From positions 355,386 through 419,385 of the forward strand of contig NZ_JAMXIC010000002.1 in NCBI RefSeq assembly GCF_027587375.1: a stretch of DNA of 64,000 nucleotides, in the 5' to 3' direction. A program made the translations under genes and the position numbers. Source of the stretch: Arthrobacter sp. B2a2-09 (GTDB taxonomy: Bacteria > Actinomycetota > Actinomycetes > Actinomycetales > Micrococcaceae). The notes under the pieces were generated by a model that ran no database searches, was not told the origin of the DNA, and was given only the letters and a program-made list of their open reading frames with translations. Positions 35,899 to 45,398 of this stretch are shown here, piece by piece (positions within the stretch are counted from its first letter, which is position 1; every line of letters starts with the position of its first letter).

Positions 35899-37128
35899 TC
35901 AGAGCTTGTCCCGCAGGGTGGCAAGCCTGGCGGCCGCTTCTTCCAATACTTCGGTCTTTTTGCAGAACGCGAATCGAAGAAGGCTGCGCGTCCTTTCCGC
36001 GCCTTCCGGATGGCAAAACACCGGAACGGGGATGGCAGCCACTCCTACGAGCCCTGGCAGCCTTCGTGCCAGGTCCACGGAGTCGCTGATGCCGAGGGGC
36101 GCGGTGTCCACGTTGATGAAGTATGTTCCCTGTGGCGTGAAGACGCCGAAGCCGGCGGCCCGCAGCCCCTCAGCCAGGATGTCCCGCTTGTGCTGGAGGG
36201 TGGACGCGATGCCGGTGTAGAACTCATCGGGCAGGGCCAGGCCTACGGCGATCGCACTTTGGAAGGGGGTGCCGGAACTGTAGCTGAGGAATTGTTTGAC
36301 TGTGCGGATCGCTGCCACAAGGTGGGCAGGTCCGCTGAGCCAGCCGATCTTCCAGCCGGTGAACGAGAACGTCTTGCCGGCCGAGGAAATCGTGACGCTT
36401 CGTTCGGCGGCTCCGGGGATGCTGGCGATCGGAAGGTGCTTCACTCCAAAGGTGAGGTGCTCGTAGACTTCATCGCTGAGGATCACGGCATCGTATTTCC
36501 GGGCGAGTTCGACGACGCGTTCCAGCACCTCGCGCGGGAAGACCGCGCCAGTGGGATTGTGCGGGTTGTTGAGGAGCACAACCTTGGTGCGCTCACTGAA
36601 TGCCGATTCCATGGCATCCACGTCCGGAAGGAAGCCCGGCGCCAGCAACGGAGCGGTCACATGCTTGGCGCCGGCGAGTCCGATAATGGCGCCGTAAGAG
36701 TCATAGAAGGGCTCGAAGGTCAGGACCTCGTCGCCGGGTTCGATGAATGCGAGCAGTGACGCGGCGATGGCTTCAGTGGCCCCGGTGGTCACAATGACCT
36801 CGGTCTGCGGGTCCGGGGTCAGCCCGTAGAAGCGTTCCTGGTGTGTGGCGATGGCCTCGCGAAGTTCAGGGATGCCTTTGCCCGGTGCGTACTGGTTGGC
36901 TCCCGCCGTGATGGCTGCTTGCGCTGCTGCCTTGATTTCCGCGGGCCCGTCCTCGTCCGGGAATCCTTGGCCCAGGTTGATGGCGCCGGTGGATACTGCC
37001 AGGGTGGTCATTTCTTCGAAGATGGTCACTCCGAGGCTGCCGTCGGCCGAAAGCAGGTTGGCGCCGCTGGCGGCACGTTGCCAAGGGGCGACGGAGGTGT
37101 TCTCGCTGAGGGAGGCCGGGCTCGTCAC
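35899..37128 (-). CDS. PLP-dependent aminotransferase, class I/II
   Basis: Fold-type I aminotransferase of 409 aa (GTG at 37128). INLGQGFPDEDGP, TTGATEAIAASLLAF, NNPHNPTGAVF, LSDEVYEHLTF and the PLP-lysine motif SISSAGKTFSFTGWKIGW (here TISSAGKTFSFTGWKIGW) are clear. This subgroup includes YbdL-like methionine and kynurenine aminotransferases, and is often annotated as N-succinyldiaminopimelate transaminase in actinobacteria. The substrate is unsettled. Its stop is 2 bp from the next gene's start, so the pair is an operon. Confidence 0.92.
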   Translation of the reverse strand: MTSPASLSENTSVAPWQRAASGANLLSADGSLGVTIFEEMTTLAVSTGAINLGQGFPDEDGPAEIKAAAQAAITAGANQYAPGKGIPELREAIATHQERFYGLTPDPQTEVIVTTGATEAIAASLLAFIEPGDEVLTFEPFYDSYGAIIGLAGAKHVTAPLLAPGFLPDVDAMESAFSERTKVVLLNNPHNPTGAVFPREVLERVVELARKYDAVILSDEVYEHLTFGVKHLPIASIPGAAERSVTISSAGKTFSFTGWKIGWLSGPAHLVAAIRTVKQFLSYSSGTPFQSAIAVGLALPDEFYTGIASTLQHKRDILAEGLRAAGFGVFTPQGTYFINVDTAPLGISDSVDLARRLPGLVGVAAIPVPVFCHPEGAERTRSLLRFAFCKKTEVLEEAAARLATLRDKL

Positions 37129-37233
37129 TGTGGGGTTGCCTTCCTGGGTGCTGGCTTCCGGCTCGTCCGGCCCGCCGTTTCAGCCATGGTATCGCCATAG
37201 TGCCTGCGGCCCCGGATGGGGTAGGTTCGAACC

Positions 37234-37719
37234 ATGAGACGCGCAGTGTGCCCTGGCTCCTTCGACCCCATCCACAACGGACATTTGGAAGTCATCGCAA
37301 GGGCCGCCGGCTTGTTCGATGAAGTCGTCGTCGCGGTGTCCACCAACTACACGAAGAAGTACCGCTTCAGCCTGGAAGAGCGCATGGACATGGCTCGGCA
37401 GACCCTTGCTTCCTTGCGGGGCATCATCGTGGAGCCCATGGGTGAGGGACTGCTGGCCGAATACTGCAGGCACCGGGGAATTTCGGCGATCGTGAAGGGC
37501 CTGCGCTCGTCCTCGGATTTTGACTACGAACTTCCCATGGCCACCATGAACCGCCAACTGTCCGGCGTCGAGACTGTCTTTCTCCCGGCGGAGGCCCATT
37601 ACCTGCATTTGTCGTCCACGCTTATCAAGGAGATCTCCCTCCTGGGCGGCGATGTCTCCGATTTCGTGCCTAAGTCGGTGCTCAAGAGGCTCCTGGCTGG
37701 CGAGTCGGCAGCGGAGTAG
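37234..37719 (+). CDS. coaD: Phosphopantetheine adenylyltransferase
   Basis: Fourth step of coenzyme A synthesis: transfer of AMP to 4'-phosphopantetheine. 161 aa. The nucleotidyltransferase T/HxGH motif is in PGSFDPIHNGHLEVI (residues 7-21). VKGLRSSSDFDYE and HLSSTLIKEISLLGGDVSDFVP complete the family pattern. ATG start 106 bp from the divergent aminotransferase. Confidence 0.98.
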   Translation: MRRAVCPGSFDPIHNGHLEVIARAAGLFDEVVVAVSTNYTKKYRFSLEERMDMARQTLASLRGIIVEPMGEGLLAEYCRHRGISAIVKGLRSSSDFDYELPMATMNRQLSGVETVFLPAEAHYLHLSSTLIKEISLLGGDVSDFVPKSVLKRLLAGESAAE

Positions 37720-37778
37720 CCCCGCAGCGGGTAAGCTGGATCGGTACCTCGGGCAGAACGCGTTGCAATTGACCCGGT

Positions 37779-37808
37779 TTGAGTCCGTTCATGCGTTCAG
37801 GCTAAGAT
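37779..37808 (+). promoter_or_regulatory. Promoter for yceD-rpmF-rnc-mutM
   Basis: TTGAGT (37779-37784), an 18-bp spacer and TAAGAT (37803-37808), 34 bp upstream of the likely yceD start region. Confidence 0.55.
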
Positions 37809-37841
37809 GGTACGTCGGTCATATGTTCTACAGGAGTTCTC

Positions 37842-38393
37842 ATTAAGCGAGATGCAAGTTCGCCTTTGACGCTGGACGTCAAGGACCTCGGACGTAGTCC
37901 AGGAAGCATGCGGACGCTCACGGAACATGTACCCGCGCCAGGTGATCTTGGCGTGGCACTCATTGGCGTTCAGGAAGGCTCGGATATCGAGCTCGACCTG
38001 AGGCTTGAGGCCGTACACGAAGGAATTCTGGTATCTGGAACCGTGTTCGCTGAAGTCAAGGGCGAATGCGGACGATGCCTGGATCCCCTTGCGTATGACC
38101 TTGAGGTCAATGTGCAAGAACTTTTCTTCTATGAGGGCGTCGAGCTTTCGGACGAAGAAGACGATGAAGAGCAACGTCGAGTCGAGCACGATCTAATCGA
38201 TCTTGAACCGGTGTTGCGGGACGCGGTTGTAACCATGCTGCCGTTCCAGCCGGTGTGCCGGGAAGACTGCCAGGGCCTTTGCTCAATATGCGGAGTGCGT
38301 CTGGAAGACGAGCCGGGGCACCACCACGAGGACCTGGATCCTCGCTGGGCTGCCCTAGCTGAACTGGCTAAGACCGACCGGCAAACTGATTAG
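37842..38393 (+). CDS. YceD/DUF177 family protein
   Basis: Conserved companion of rpmF, implicated in 23S rRNA/ribosome biogenesis in other organisms. It has LDVKDLGRSPGSMRTL, a CGRCLDPL motif and a C-terminal CREDCQGLCSICGVRLE cysteine cluster (likely metal-binding), after an acidic stretch. Start: the first conventional codon is TTG at 37866 (175 aa), but the frame is open further and ATT at 37842 lies 5 nt after AGGAG (37832-37836), giving 183 aa beginning with IKRDASSPLTLDV. I annotate the ATT start tentatively. Confidence 0.9.
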   Translation: MKRDASSPLTLDVKDLGRSPGSMRTLTEHVPAPGDLGVALIGVQEGSDIELDLRLEAVHEGILVSGTVFAEVKGECGRCLDPLAYDLEVNVQELFFYEGVELSDEEDDEEQRRVEHDLIDLEPVLRDAVVTMLPFQPVCREDCQGLCSICGVRLEDEPGHHHEDLDPRWAALAELAKTDRQTD

Positions 38394-38425
38394 TAAGTGT
38401 TGACTAAAAGAGAAATGAGATAGCC

Positions 38426-38629
38426 GTGGCTGTTCCCAAGCGGAAAATGTCTCGCGCAAATACACGCGCCCGCCGTGCCCAGTGGAAGGCAACTGCCCCC
38501 AACCTGGTCAAGACCATCGAAAACGGACAGGTTGTTTACAGCCTGCCGCACCAGGCAAAGGTCGTTACCGACTCTGCCGGGACTGCGCTGTTCCTTGAAT
38601 ACAAGGGCCGCAAGGTCGCTGACGTCTAA
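38426..38629 (+). CDS. rpmF: 50S ribosomal protein L32
   Basis: 67-aa basic protein, [27 protein letters not shown] at the N-terminus. It is the cysteine-free form, lacking the CxxC zinc ribbon found in many L32 proteins. GTG start behind AGAGAAATGAGA. It lies 32 bp after yceD and 22 bp before rnc. Confidence 0.98.
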   Translation: MAVPKRKMSRANTRARRAQWKATAPNLVKTIENGQVVYSLPHQAKVVTDSAGTALFLEYKGRKVADV

Positions 38630-38651
38630 ATCCGCCACAAGGCTGACAAGG

Positions 38652-39383
38652 ATGTCTTCAACTGAAGAGCTTCTGAAGCGTCTCGGTGTCTCTATTGACG
38701 CCGAGACGCTTCGTCTTGCTCTGACACATCGTTCATACGCGTATGAAAATGGCGGGATTCCCACCAATGAGCGCCTCGAATTCCTGGGCGACTCCATCTT
38801 GGGCTTCTCCGTGACCGATTCGCTGTACCGCGACAACCCGGCACTCCCGGAAGGCGAACTCGCGAAGCGACGCTCCGCCGTCGTCAGCACCCGCGCCCTG
38901 GCAGGTATCGGCAGGGATCTCGGCATCGGCGAATTCATCTACCTCGGGCAGGGCGAAAGACTCACCGACGGTAAGAACAAGTCCTCAATTCTTGCGGACA
39001 CCATGGAAGCGCTCATTGGCGCCACCTACCTTTCCAACGACATTGAGACCGCCCGGCAGTTGGTCATGCGGCTCGTTGGTCCGTTGCTGAAGGATGCCGC
39101 AGCCCTTGGGGCAGGCACCGATTGGAAGACCAGCATGCAGGAGCTTGCCGCGAGCCGGCAGCTCGGATCCATCTACTATGCCGTCGAAGGCTCCGGTCCG
39201 GACCACGCGCGCACCTTTGAGGCAGTGCTCCAGATAAGCGGCACCGCCTACGGCAAAGGCGCGGGCCACTCCAAAAAGGAAGCCGAGCAGGAAGCCGCCG
39301 CAGATGCGTGGCGCACCCTGAACAGCAAAGTCACGCTGAACAGCAAAGCCGACGCTCCAGCTGATCCTGCGCACAGCGCCTGA
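38652..39383 (+). CDS. rnc: Ribonuclease III
   Basis: Double-strand-specific endoribonuclease processing rRNA precursors. 243 aa from the ATG at 38652 behind GACAAGG. Signature NERLEFLGDSILG at residues 39-51, second catalytic acidic run DTMEALIGATYL, and a C-terminal dsRNA-binding domain (about 160-230, DWKTSMQELAA...KEAEQEAAADAW). The last residues contain a local duplication (LNSKVTLNSKA). The longer upstream frame from 38475 overlaps rpmF and is not real. Confidence 0.97.
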   Translation: MSSTEELLKRLGVSIDAETLRLALTHRSYAYENGGIPTNERLEFLGDSILGFSVTDSLYRDNPALPEGELAKRRSAVVSTRALAGIGRDLGIGEFIYLGQGERLTDGKNKSSILADTMEALIGATYLSNDIETARQLVMRLVGPLLKDAAALGAGTDWKTSMQELAASRQLGSIYYAVEGSGPDHARTFEAVLQISGTAYGKGAGHSKKEAEQEAAADAWRTLNSKVTLNSKADAPADPAHSA

Positions 39384-39389
39384 GTCCCC

Positions 39390-40385
39390 ATGCCGGAACT
39401 GCCCGAAGTCGAAGTGGTCCGCCGCGGCCTGGCACGTTGGGTGCGCGGCCGGACCATCACGTCCGTGGACGTCTTGGACCCCCGCTCCATCCGCCGCCAC
39501 GCGTTGGGCACGGAAGACTTTATCGGCAACCTTGAGAACTCCACGGTTTTGGACGTCGTCCGCCGGGGTAAGTTCCTGTGGATGCCCCTGCGAACCGAGG
39601 AACCACGCAGCTCTGGGGGCACCGCCGCCGAGGTGCCGGGCGAGGCATTGTCCGGCGAGAAACGGCCCGGGGTCGCGCTGATGGCGCACCTTGGCATGAG
39701 CGGGCAGCTCCTCATGCAGGACCCTGAGGTTCCCGATGAGAAGCACCTCAAAGTCCGTCTCCGTCTCAGCCGTTCCGACGGCATGCCCGAGCAGCTGCGG
39801 TTTGTGGACCAGCGGATCTTCGGCGGACTGTTTGTCACTTCCCTTGTACCGACCCCCGACGGCGGTCCCGGCGGCCAGGGCGAGACGCCCCTTCCGGAAA
39901 TTGCCGAAGAAGCCTCCCACATCGCCCGCGATCCGCTCGACCCGCACTTTTCATTTGACGAGTTCTACCGCAAAGTCAAAGCCCGCAAGACCGGGCTCAA
40001 GCGTGCCCTGTTGGATCAGGGCGTCATCTCCGGCATAGGCAACATCTACGCCGATGAAGCCCTCTGGCGGGCCAAACTCCACTACGCCAAGCCGACGGAC
40101 ACCCTCAAGCGGGCAGATGCCGTGAGGCTCGTCAATGCCGCGAAGGAAGTCATGAGCGACGCCCTCGCCGCAGGTGGGACGAGCTTTGATTCGCTTTACG
40201 TCAATGTCAACGGAGCTTCGGGATACTTTGCCCGGTCATTGGATGCCTATGGCCGGGCGGGCGAGCCGTGCAGGCGCTGTTCCGCCGTTGGACTTCCGGG
40301 TGTGATCAAGCGCGAGCAATTCATGAACCGCTCCTCGTACACTTGCCCAGTCTGCCAGCCGAAGCCGCGCAACGGCCGCTGGTAG
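39390..40385 (+). CDS. mutM: Formamidopyrimidine-DNA glycosylase
   Basis: Base-excision repair enzyme for 8-oxoguanine and ring-opened purines. 331 aa. N-terminal [14 protein letters not shown] provides the catalytic Pro2 and Glu3. H2TH region [17 protein letters not shown] (about residue 212). C-terminal zinc finger [13 protein letters not shown]...[10 protein letters not shown]. Residues about 69-90 contain an insertion rich in Ala/Gly/Glu. It follows rnc by 6 bp. Confidence 0.97.
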   Translation: MPELPEVEVVRRGLARWVRGRTITSVDVLDPRSIRRHALGTEDFIGNLENSTVLDVVRRGKFLWMPLRTEEPRSSGGTAAEVPGEALSGEKRPGVALMAHLGMSGQLLMQDPEVPDEKHLKVRLRLSRSDGMPEQLRFVDQRIFGGLFVTSLVPTPDGGPGGQGETPLPEIAEEASHIARDPLDPHFSFDEFYRKVKARKTGLKRALLDQGVISGIGNIYADEALWRAKLHYAKPTDTLKRADAVRLVNAAKEVMSDALAAGGTSFDSLYVNVNGASGYFARSLDAYGRAGEPCRRCSAVGLPGVIKREQFMNRSSYTCPVCQPKPRNGRW

Positions 40386-40482
40386 CACGGATTCGCCGGT
40401 GTGCCCCGCAAATCCGGGGATTTCCGCCGTCGGGCAGTAGATTGAGAACGGGAAATCAGCCACTCAGGAGATCCGAAACACC

Positions 40483-43400
40483 TTGCATCTGAAAAGTTTG
40501 ACTGTCCGGGGATTCAAGTCGTTCGCGTCGGCCACGACGTTCGACTTCGAGCCGGGCGTCACCGCCGTTGTCGGCCCCAACGGTTCGGGCAAGTCCAATG
40601 TGGTTGACGCGCTGGCCTGGGTCATGGGCGAACAAGGTGCCAAGACCCTGCGCGGCGGCAAAATGGAAGATGTCATCTTTGCCGGAACATCGGGGCGGCC
40701 GCCCCTGGGCCGCGCGCACGTTGCGCTGACGATTGACAACGCCGACGGCGCCCTGCCGATCGAATACAGCGAAGTCACCATTTCCCGCACGCTGTTCCGG
40801 ACCGGCGGATCCGAGTATGCCATCAACGGCTCGCCATGCCGCCTCCTGGACATCCAGGAACTGCTCTCGGATTCAGGCCTTGGCCGGGAGATGCATGTGA
40901 TCGTGGGGCAGGGGCAGTTGGACCGTGTCCTGCATGCCACCCCCGAGGACCGCAGGGGATTCATTGAAGAAGCCGCAGGCATCCTCAAGCACCGGCGTCG
41001 TAAGGAAAAGACTGTCCGCAAGCTGGAAGCCATGCAGGCGAACCTGCAACGCCTTGGCGACCTGACGGCAGAAATCCGCCGCCAACTCACGCCGCTGGGC
41101 AAACAGGCCGAGGTCGCCCGCCGCGCCCAGACCGTTCAGTTCGACGTTCGTGACGCCAAGTCCAGGCTGTTGGCGGATGATCTCGTCCAGCTCACCCGGG
41201 CATTGGAGAAGGATGTCGCCGACGAAGCTGCGCTGAAGGAGCGCCGCGAGGTAGTTGAAGCGGAGCTCGGCGCAGGCCGTCAACGCCAGATCCGTCTTGA
41301 GCAACTCGCGGCTGAGGCCACACCCAGGCTCAACGCGGCCAGGGACAACTGGTACCAGTTGTCTGCAACCAGGGACCGGCTTCGCGCCCTGGGATCCCTC
41401 GCTACCGAGCGCCGCCGCCTCCTCGGTGCCTCCGATGCTGCCCCGGATTCAGGCCGCGACCCGGACCATCTGGACCGGCAGGCCGCCCGGGTCCGGCAGG
41501 AACAGGTGGCCCTGGAGCACGACATCCTGGCGAAGCAAGCAGGCCTGCTTGAGGCCACGGCGGCCAAGCAGGAAGCCGAGAACCTGGCCGCGGCGGAGGA
41601 CAAACGCCTGACAGCCGTGTTGCGGGCAGCGGCTGATCGCCGTGAAGGCCTCGCGAAACTCGTAGGTCAATTGGCTGCCGCACGCTCCCGTGCCGAGGCA
41701 GCCGAGGCTGAGCGGGGCAGGCTCAGGGACTCGCTGTCAGCCGGCGAGGAACGCCGTCGCCACGCGCAAAGTGAGTTTACGGCGCTCGAGTCGCAAGTGG
41801 CAGGCGTTGAAGACGGCGAAGAAAGCCTCGACGCCGAATACGAGGACGCCACCGCCCTTCTTGACGAGATCAACGCCGGGATTGAAGCGTTGAAAGCTGC
41901 CGAACGCGATGAAGTCCGCGAACGCGATGCGCTCACCGCCCGCCGCGATGCTTTGCAGCTTGGACTCAACCGCAAGGATGGATCTTCGCGGCTTCTGTCC
42001 TCGGACCACCCCGGAGTCCTGGGTTCGCTGGCTTCCCTCCTGACGGTGGAGCCCGGGTATGAGACTGCCGTGGCCGCTGCACTTGGCAGTGCCTCCGACG
42101 CCGTCGTGGTGGCCGACGGCGCGGGAGCCGTCGCCGCGATGCAGCTGTTGAAGGACGCCGACGCCGGACGCGCCTCGCTCTTGGTGGCAGGCGCGGTACC
42201 CTCCGCGGGGCCGGAGCTTGGCCCGCAGGAATGGCCGACGCTGCCTGGCGGTGCGCGCTGGGCTGCCGAGTTGGTGGCGACTGACGCCACCGAAGCCAGT
42301 GGCGCGATGAACCTCCTGGCGCTTACCGCCGTCGTCGATGACTTGCACGCGGCGGCAAGCCTCGTTGCCGGCAACCCGGGGCTTACCGCAGTGACCCTCG
42401 AAGGCGACGTCTTCAGGGCCCTGACGGTGGACGGTGGATCCGCGACGGCGCCGTCGCTCCTTGAGGTTCAAGCCGCAGTGGACGATGCCGACACCCGCCT
42501 CCTGGAGCTCACCACCCGCCTTGAACGAGGCAAGTTCGCCCTGGCCGGAGCCGAAGCACGCCGGGCCGATGCCCAGGAGCGGGCGAACGCGGCGCTGGAC
42601 AAACTTCACGACTCGGATGCCCGCCTAGCTGCGGTCGCGGAACGGCTTGGCCACCTGAATTCCCAGTTGCGCAGCGCCGTCGCGGAAAGCGATCGAATGG
42701 CGGAGTCCCTGGCCAAGGCCGAACTGAACATCGCCGTGGCAGAGGAATCCCTTGAGCTTGCGGCGGAACGGCTGGCCGCGGCGCAAGAAGCCCCCCAGGA
42801 GGAAGAGCCTTCCACGGAGCACCGCGATGCCTTGTCCAGGGCTGCCAGCGAAGCCCGGTCCCGGGAGATGGAGGTCAGACTGGGGTTGCGGAGTGCCGAA
42901 GAACAGCTCGCCGCAACCAGCAACCGGGCCGCATCCCTCGAACGGGCCGCCGCCAGCGAGCGGCGGGCACGCGAGGAGGCTGCGCGCCGGGCCATGCGCC
43001 GCAAAGCCCAAGCGGAGCGGGCCTCCGCAGTCGCTTCCGCCGTCGAACAGACCGTACGATTCGTTGACGTTTCAGTGGACCTGGCGGCCCGCGACCGCGA
43101 CCTCGCCGAGGCGGTCCGGGAGCAGCGCGAAAAGGAACTCACGGATGTCCGGAGCAGTAATGAGACGTTGGCCCAGGAGCTGGCCGGACTGACGGACTCG
43201 GTACATCGCGACGAACTCGCTCGAGCCCAGCAAAGGCTCAGGATTGAAGCCTTGGAAACCCGCGCCATTGAGGAGCTCGGCCTGTCAGCGGAACAACTCG
43301 TGGCCGACTTCGGTCCGGAGCAGCCCGTTCCGGTGCCCGCCGCCACCGTGGACAAGTGGGCCGAACTCCGCGCGCCGGTGGACGAGGACGGAAACGCCAT

Positions 43401-44076
43401 CGTTGAGGGTGTTCCCTTTGTCCGCGCCGAGCAGGAGAAACGGCTCCGCAAGGCCGAACGGGACCTCGCAGCCCTTGGCAAGGTGAACCCCTTGGCGCTT
43501 GAGGAATTCGCCGCGCTTGAGGAACGCCACCAATTCCTGAGCACGCAGCTGGAAGACCTCAAATCCAGTCGTAAGGACCTTTTGGACATCATCAAGGAAG
43601 TGGACAACCGCGTCCAGCAGGTCTTTGCTGAAGCCTTCGCCGATACCTCCAAGCAGTTCGACCACGTCTTTGCGCGGCTCTTCCCCGGCGGGGAGGGCAA
43701 ACTGGTGCTGACGGACCCCGATGACATGCTGACCACCGGCATCGAGGTCGAGGCCAGGCCTGCCGGGAAGAAGATCAAGCGATTGTCCTTGCTTTCCGGT
43801 GGCGAACGGTCGCTGACAGCTGTCGCGTTGCTCGTGGCGATTTTCAAGGCGCGGCCTTCGCCGTTCTACGTCATGGATGAAGTGGAAGCTGCGTTGGACG
43901 ATACGAACCTTGGCAGGCTCATCACGATTTTCGAAGAGCTGCGCGAGTCCAGCCAGCTGATTGTCATTACGCACCAGAAGCGGACCATGGAAGTCGCGGA
44001 CGCCCTCTACGGAGTGACAATGCGGGGCGACGGCGTGTCCACCGTCATCAGCCAGAGGCTCGGTGCCGAGGTCTAG
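40483..44076 (+). CDS. smc: Chromosome segregation protein SMC
   Basis: 1197-aa condensin ATPase that organises the chromosome with ScpA/ScpB (not in the window). Walker A GPNGSGKSN at residues 31-39, a long coiled coil with alternating basic and acidic heptads, the hinge around residues 510-640 (DHPGVLGSLASLLTVEPGYETAVAAALG), the second coil, then LSGGERSL near 1104 and Walker B FYVMDEVEAALDD near 1127. TTG start at 40483 (MHLKSLTVRGFKSFA) behind CAGGAG. ftsY follows by 20 bp. Confidence 0.98.
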   Translation: MHLKSLTVRGFKSFASATTFDFEPGVTAVVGPNGSGKSNVVDALAWVMGEQGAKTLRGGKMEDVIFAGTSGRPPLGRAHVALTIDNADGALPIEYSEVTISRTLFRTGGSEYAINGSPCRLLDIQELLSDSGLGREMHVIVGQGQLDRVLHATPEDRRGFIEEAAGILKHRRRKEKTVRKLEAMQANLQRLGDLTAEIRRQLTPLGKQAEVARRAQTVQFDVRDAKSRLLADDLVQLTRALEKDVADEAALKERREVVEAELGAGRQRQIRLEQLAAEATPRLNAARDNWYQLSATRDRLRALGSLATERRRLLGASDAAPDSGRDPDHLDRQAARVRQEQVALEHDILAKQAGLLEATAAKQEAENLAAAEDKRLTAVLRAAADRREGLAKLVGQLAAARSRAEAAEAERGRLRDSLSAGEERRRHAQSEFTALESQVAGVEDGEESLDAEYEDATALLDEINAGIEALKAAERDEVRERDALTARRDALQLGLNRKDGSSRLLSSDHPGVLGSLASLLTVEPGYETAVAAALGSASDAVVVADGAGAVAAMQLLKDADAGRASLLVAGAVPSAGPELGPQEWPTLPGGARWAAELVATDATEASGAMNLLALTAVVDDLHAAASLVAGNPGLTAVTLEGDVFRALTVDGGSATAPSLLEVQAAVDDADTRLLELTTRLERGKFALAGAEARRADAQERANAALDKLHDSDARLAAVAERLGHLNSQLRSAVAESDRMAESLAKAELNIAVAEESLELAAERLAAAQEAPQEEEPSTEHRDALSRAASEARSREMEVRLGLRSAEEQLAATSNRAASLERAAASERRAREEAARRAMRRKAQAERASAVASAVEQTVRFVDVSVDLAARDRDLAEAVREQREKELTDVRSSNETLAQELAGLTDSVHRDELARAQQRLRIEALETRAIEELGLSAEQLVADFGPEQPVPVPAATVDKWAELRAPVDEDGNAIVEGVPFVRAEQEKRLRKAERDLAALGKVNPLALEEFAALEERHQFLSTQLEDLKSSRKDLLDIIKEVDNRVQQVFAEAFADTSKQFDHVFARLFPGGEGKLVLTDPDDMLTTGIEVEARPAGKKIKRLSLLSGGERSLTAVALLVAIFKARPSPFYVMDEVEAALDDTNLGRLITIFEELRESSQLIVITHQKRTMEVADALYGVTMRGDGVSTVISQRLGAEV

Positions 44077-44096
44077 CTTTGTGAGAAGCTAGGGGA

Positions 44097-45320
44097 GTGA
44101 ACGATCTCCTCCCCATTATTTTGTCCATTGTCGCTGCCATCGTGGTGGTCGGAGGGCTGATTCCTGTCTTGCTCAAGGCGCGGAAGTCCTCTTCGACTTA
44201 CGCTGGAACGCGCGACGCCAACGATGCCGCTGACAAGGCGTCGGCAGGCGGCGGAACGATCGTCGACGACGCCCCCGGGACGGCGCCGGATCGCACGGAG
44301 CCCGGCAACCTCGTCGAACCCGCCGACCTTGCTGTACCGGAGGCCGACGTTCCGGACGACGCCGCGGGACTGGAACTTATCCAGGTGGAGACCCCTGCGC
44401 CGGTGGAGGGCCGCCTCAACCGGCTTCGGGCGCGGCTCGTCAAGTCCAACAGCATTTTGGGCAAGGGGCTCCTGGCCCTGCTTTCGAGCGACAAGATCGA
44501 CGAAAACGTCTGGGACGAAGTCGAGGAAACACTGCTCCTTGCCGACCTCGGCACCGAGCCCACCATGCAGCTCGTGGATGCCCTGCGTGAACGCGTAAAG
44601 GTCTTGGGCGCCCGTGATCCCGAACACGTCAAGGCCCTCCTGCGCGAGGAACTCATCAAGCTCGTGGACCCCACGATGGACCGCAGCTTGAACGTGGAAC
44701 GCAAGGGAGGCCACCCGGCCATCATGATCGTCGTCGGCGTCAACGGGGTCGGCAAGACCACCACCGTAGGCAAGCTGGCGCGCGTTCTCGTCGCCGAAGA
44801 CAAGGACGTCCTGCTGGGCGCGGCCGATACCTTCCGCGCGGCAGCTGCAGAGCAGCTTGCCACATGGGGCCAGCGAGTCGGCGTCGCAACCGTCAGGTCG
44901 CACATCGACGGCGCAGACCCCGCCTCTGTCGCTTATGAAGCCGTCAAGTCCGGTATTGAGCAGGAAGTGGATGTCGTCATGATCGACACCGCCGGGCGCC
45001 TCCAAAACAAGGTCGGCCTCATGGACGAGCTCAGCAAGGTCAAGCGCGTCATCGAGAAACTGGCCGAAGTGGACGAAGTCCTTCTGGTTCTGGATGCGAC
45101 CACCGGCCAGAACGGCCTGAACCAGGCCAAGGTCTTTTCCGAAGTGGTCAACATCACGGGAATCGTGCTCACGAAGCTGGACGGCACCGCCAAGGGTGGG
45201 ATCGTCGTCGCGATCCAAAAGGCCCTCGGCGTACCGGTAAAGCTCGTTGGCCTCGGCGAAGGACCGGACGACCTCGCGCCGTTCGAGGCCGAAGCGTTCG
45301 TCGACGCCCTGCTGAACTAG
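44097..45320 (+). CDS. ftsY: Signal recognition particle receptor FtsY
   Basis: GTPase that docks SRP-ribosome complexes at the membrane. 407 aa. Unlike E. coli FtsY it begins with a membrane helix (LPIILSIVAAIVVVGGLIPVLL, residues 4-25), as in other actinobacteria, then a short acidic linker. NG domain: GVNGVGKTTTVGKLA near residue 213, DTFRAAAAEQL, DTAGRLQNK, TKLDGTAKGG and the closing GLGEGPDDLAPF. Partner Ffh is encoded at 50.2 kb. Confidence 0.98.
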   Translation: MNDLLPIILSIVAAIVVVGGLIPVLLKARKSSSTYAGTRDANDAADKASAGGGTIVDDAPGTAPDRTEPGNLVEPADLAVPEADVPDDAAGLELIQVETPAPVEGRLNRLRARLVKSNSILGKGLLALLSSDKIDENVWDEVEETLLLADLGTEPTMQLVDALRERVKVLGARDPEHVKALLREELIKLVDPTMDRSLNVERKGGHPAIMIVVGVNGVGKTTTVGKLARVLVAEDKDVLLGAADTFRAAAAEQLATWGQRVGVATVRSHIDGADPASVAYEAVKSGIEQEVDVVMIDTAGRLQNKVGLMDELSKVKRVIEKLAEVDEVLLVLDATTGQNGLNQAKVFSEVVNITGIVLTKLDGTAKGGIVVAIQKALGVPVKLVGLGEGPDDLAPFEAEAFVDALLN

Positions 45321-45328
45321 CCGCATCC

Positions 45329-45398
45329 CACCCAACTAGCTCGCAGTTAATGTCGTTTTGAGCCCTCAGAACGACATCAACTGCGAGCTACTTGGGTG
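45329..45398. repeat. Palindromic element, copy 1
   Basis: A 66-bp core (45331-45396) from CCCAACT to TTGGG, extended by 2 bp each side, forming a long imperfect hairpin: AGCTCGCAGTT.ATGTCGTT arms around TTGAGCCCTCAG. It fills the gap between convergent ftsY and the MFS gene, whose TAG stop lies inside its right arm. A second copy of identical core length is at 51758-51823. Confidence 0.85.

Noticed and set aside
42606..43847. 413-aa serine/arginine-rich minus-strand open frame
   Set aside because: Antisense to the smc coiled-coil region; composition reflects the complement of Glu/Ala codons.
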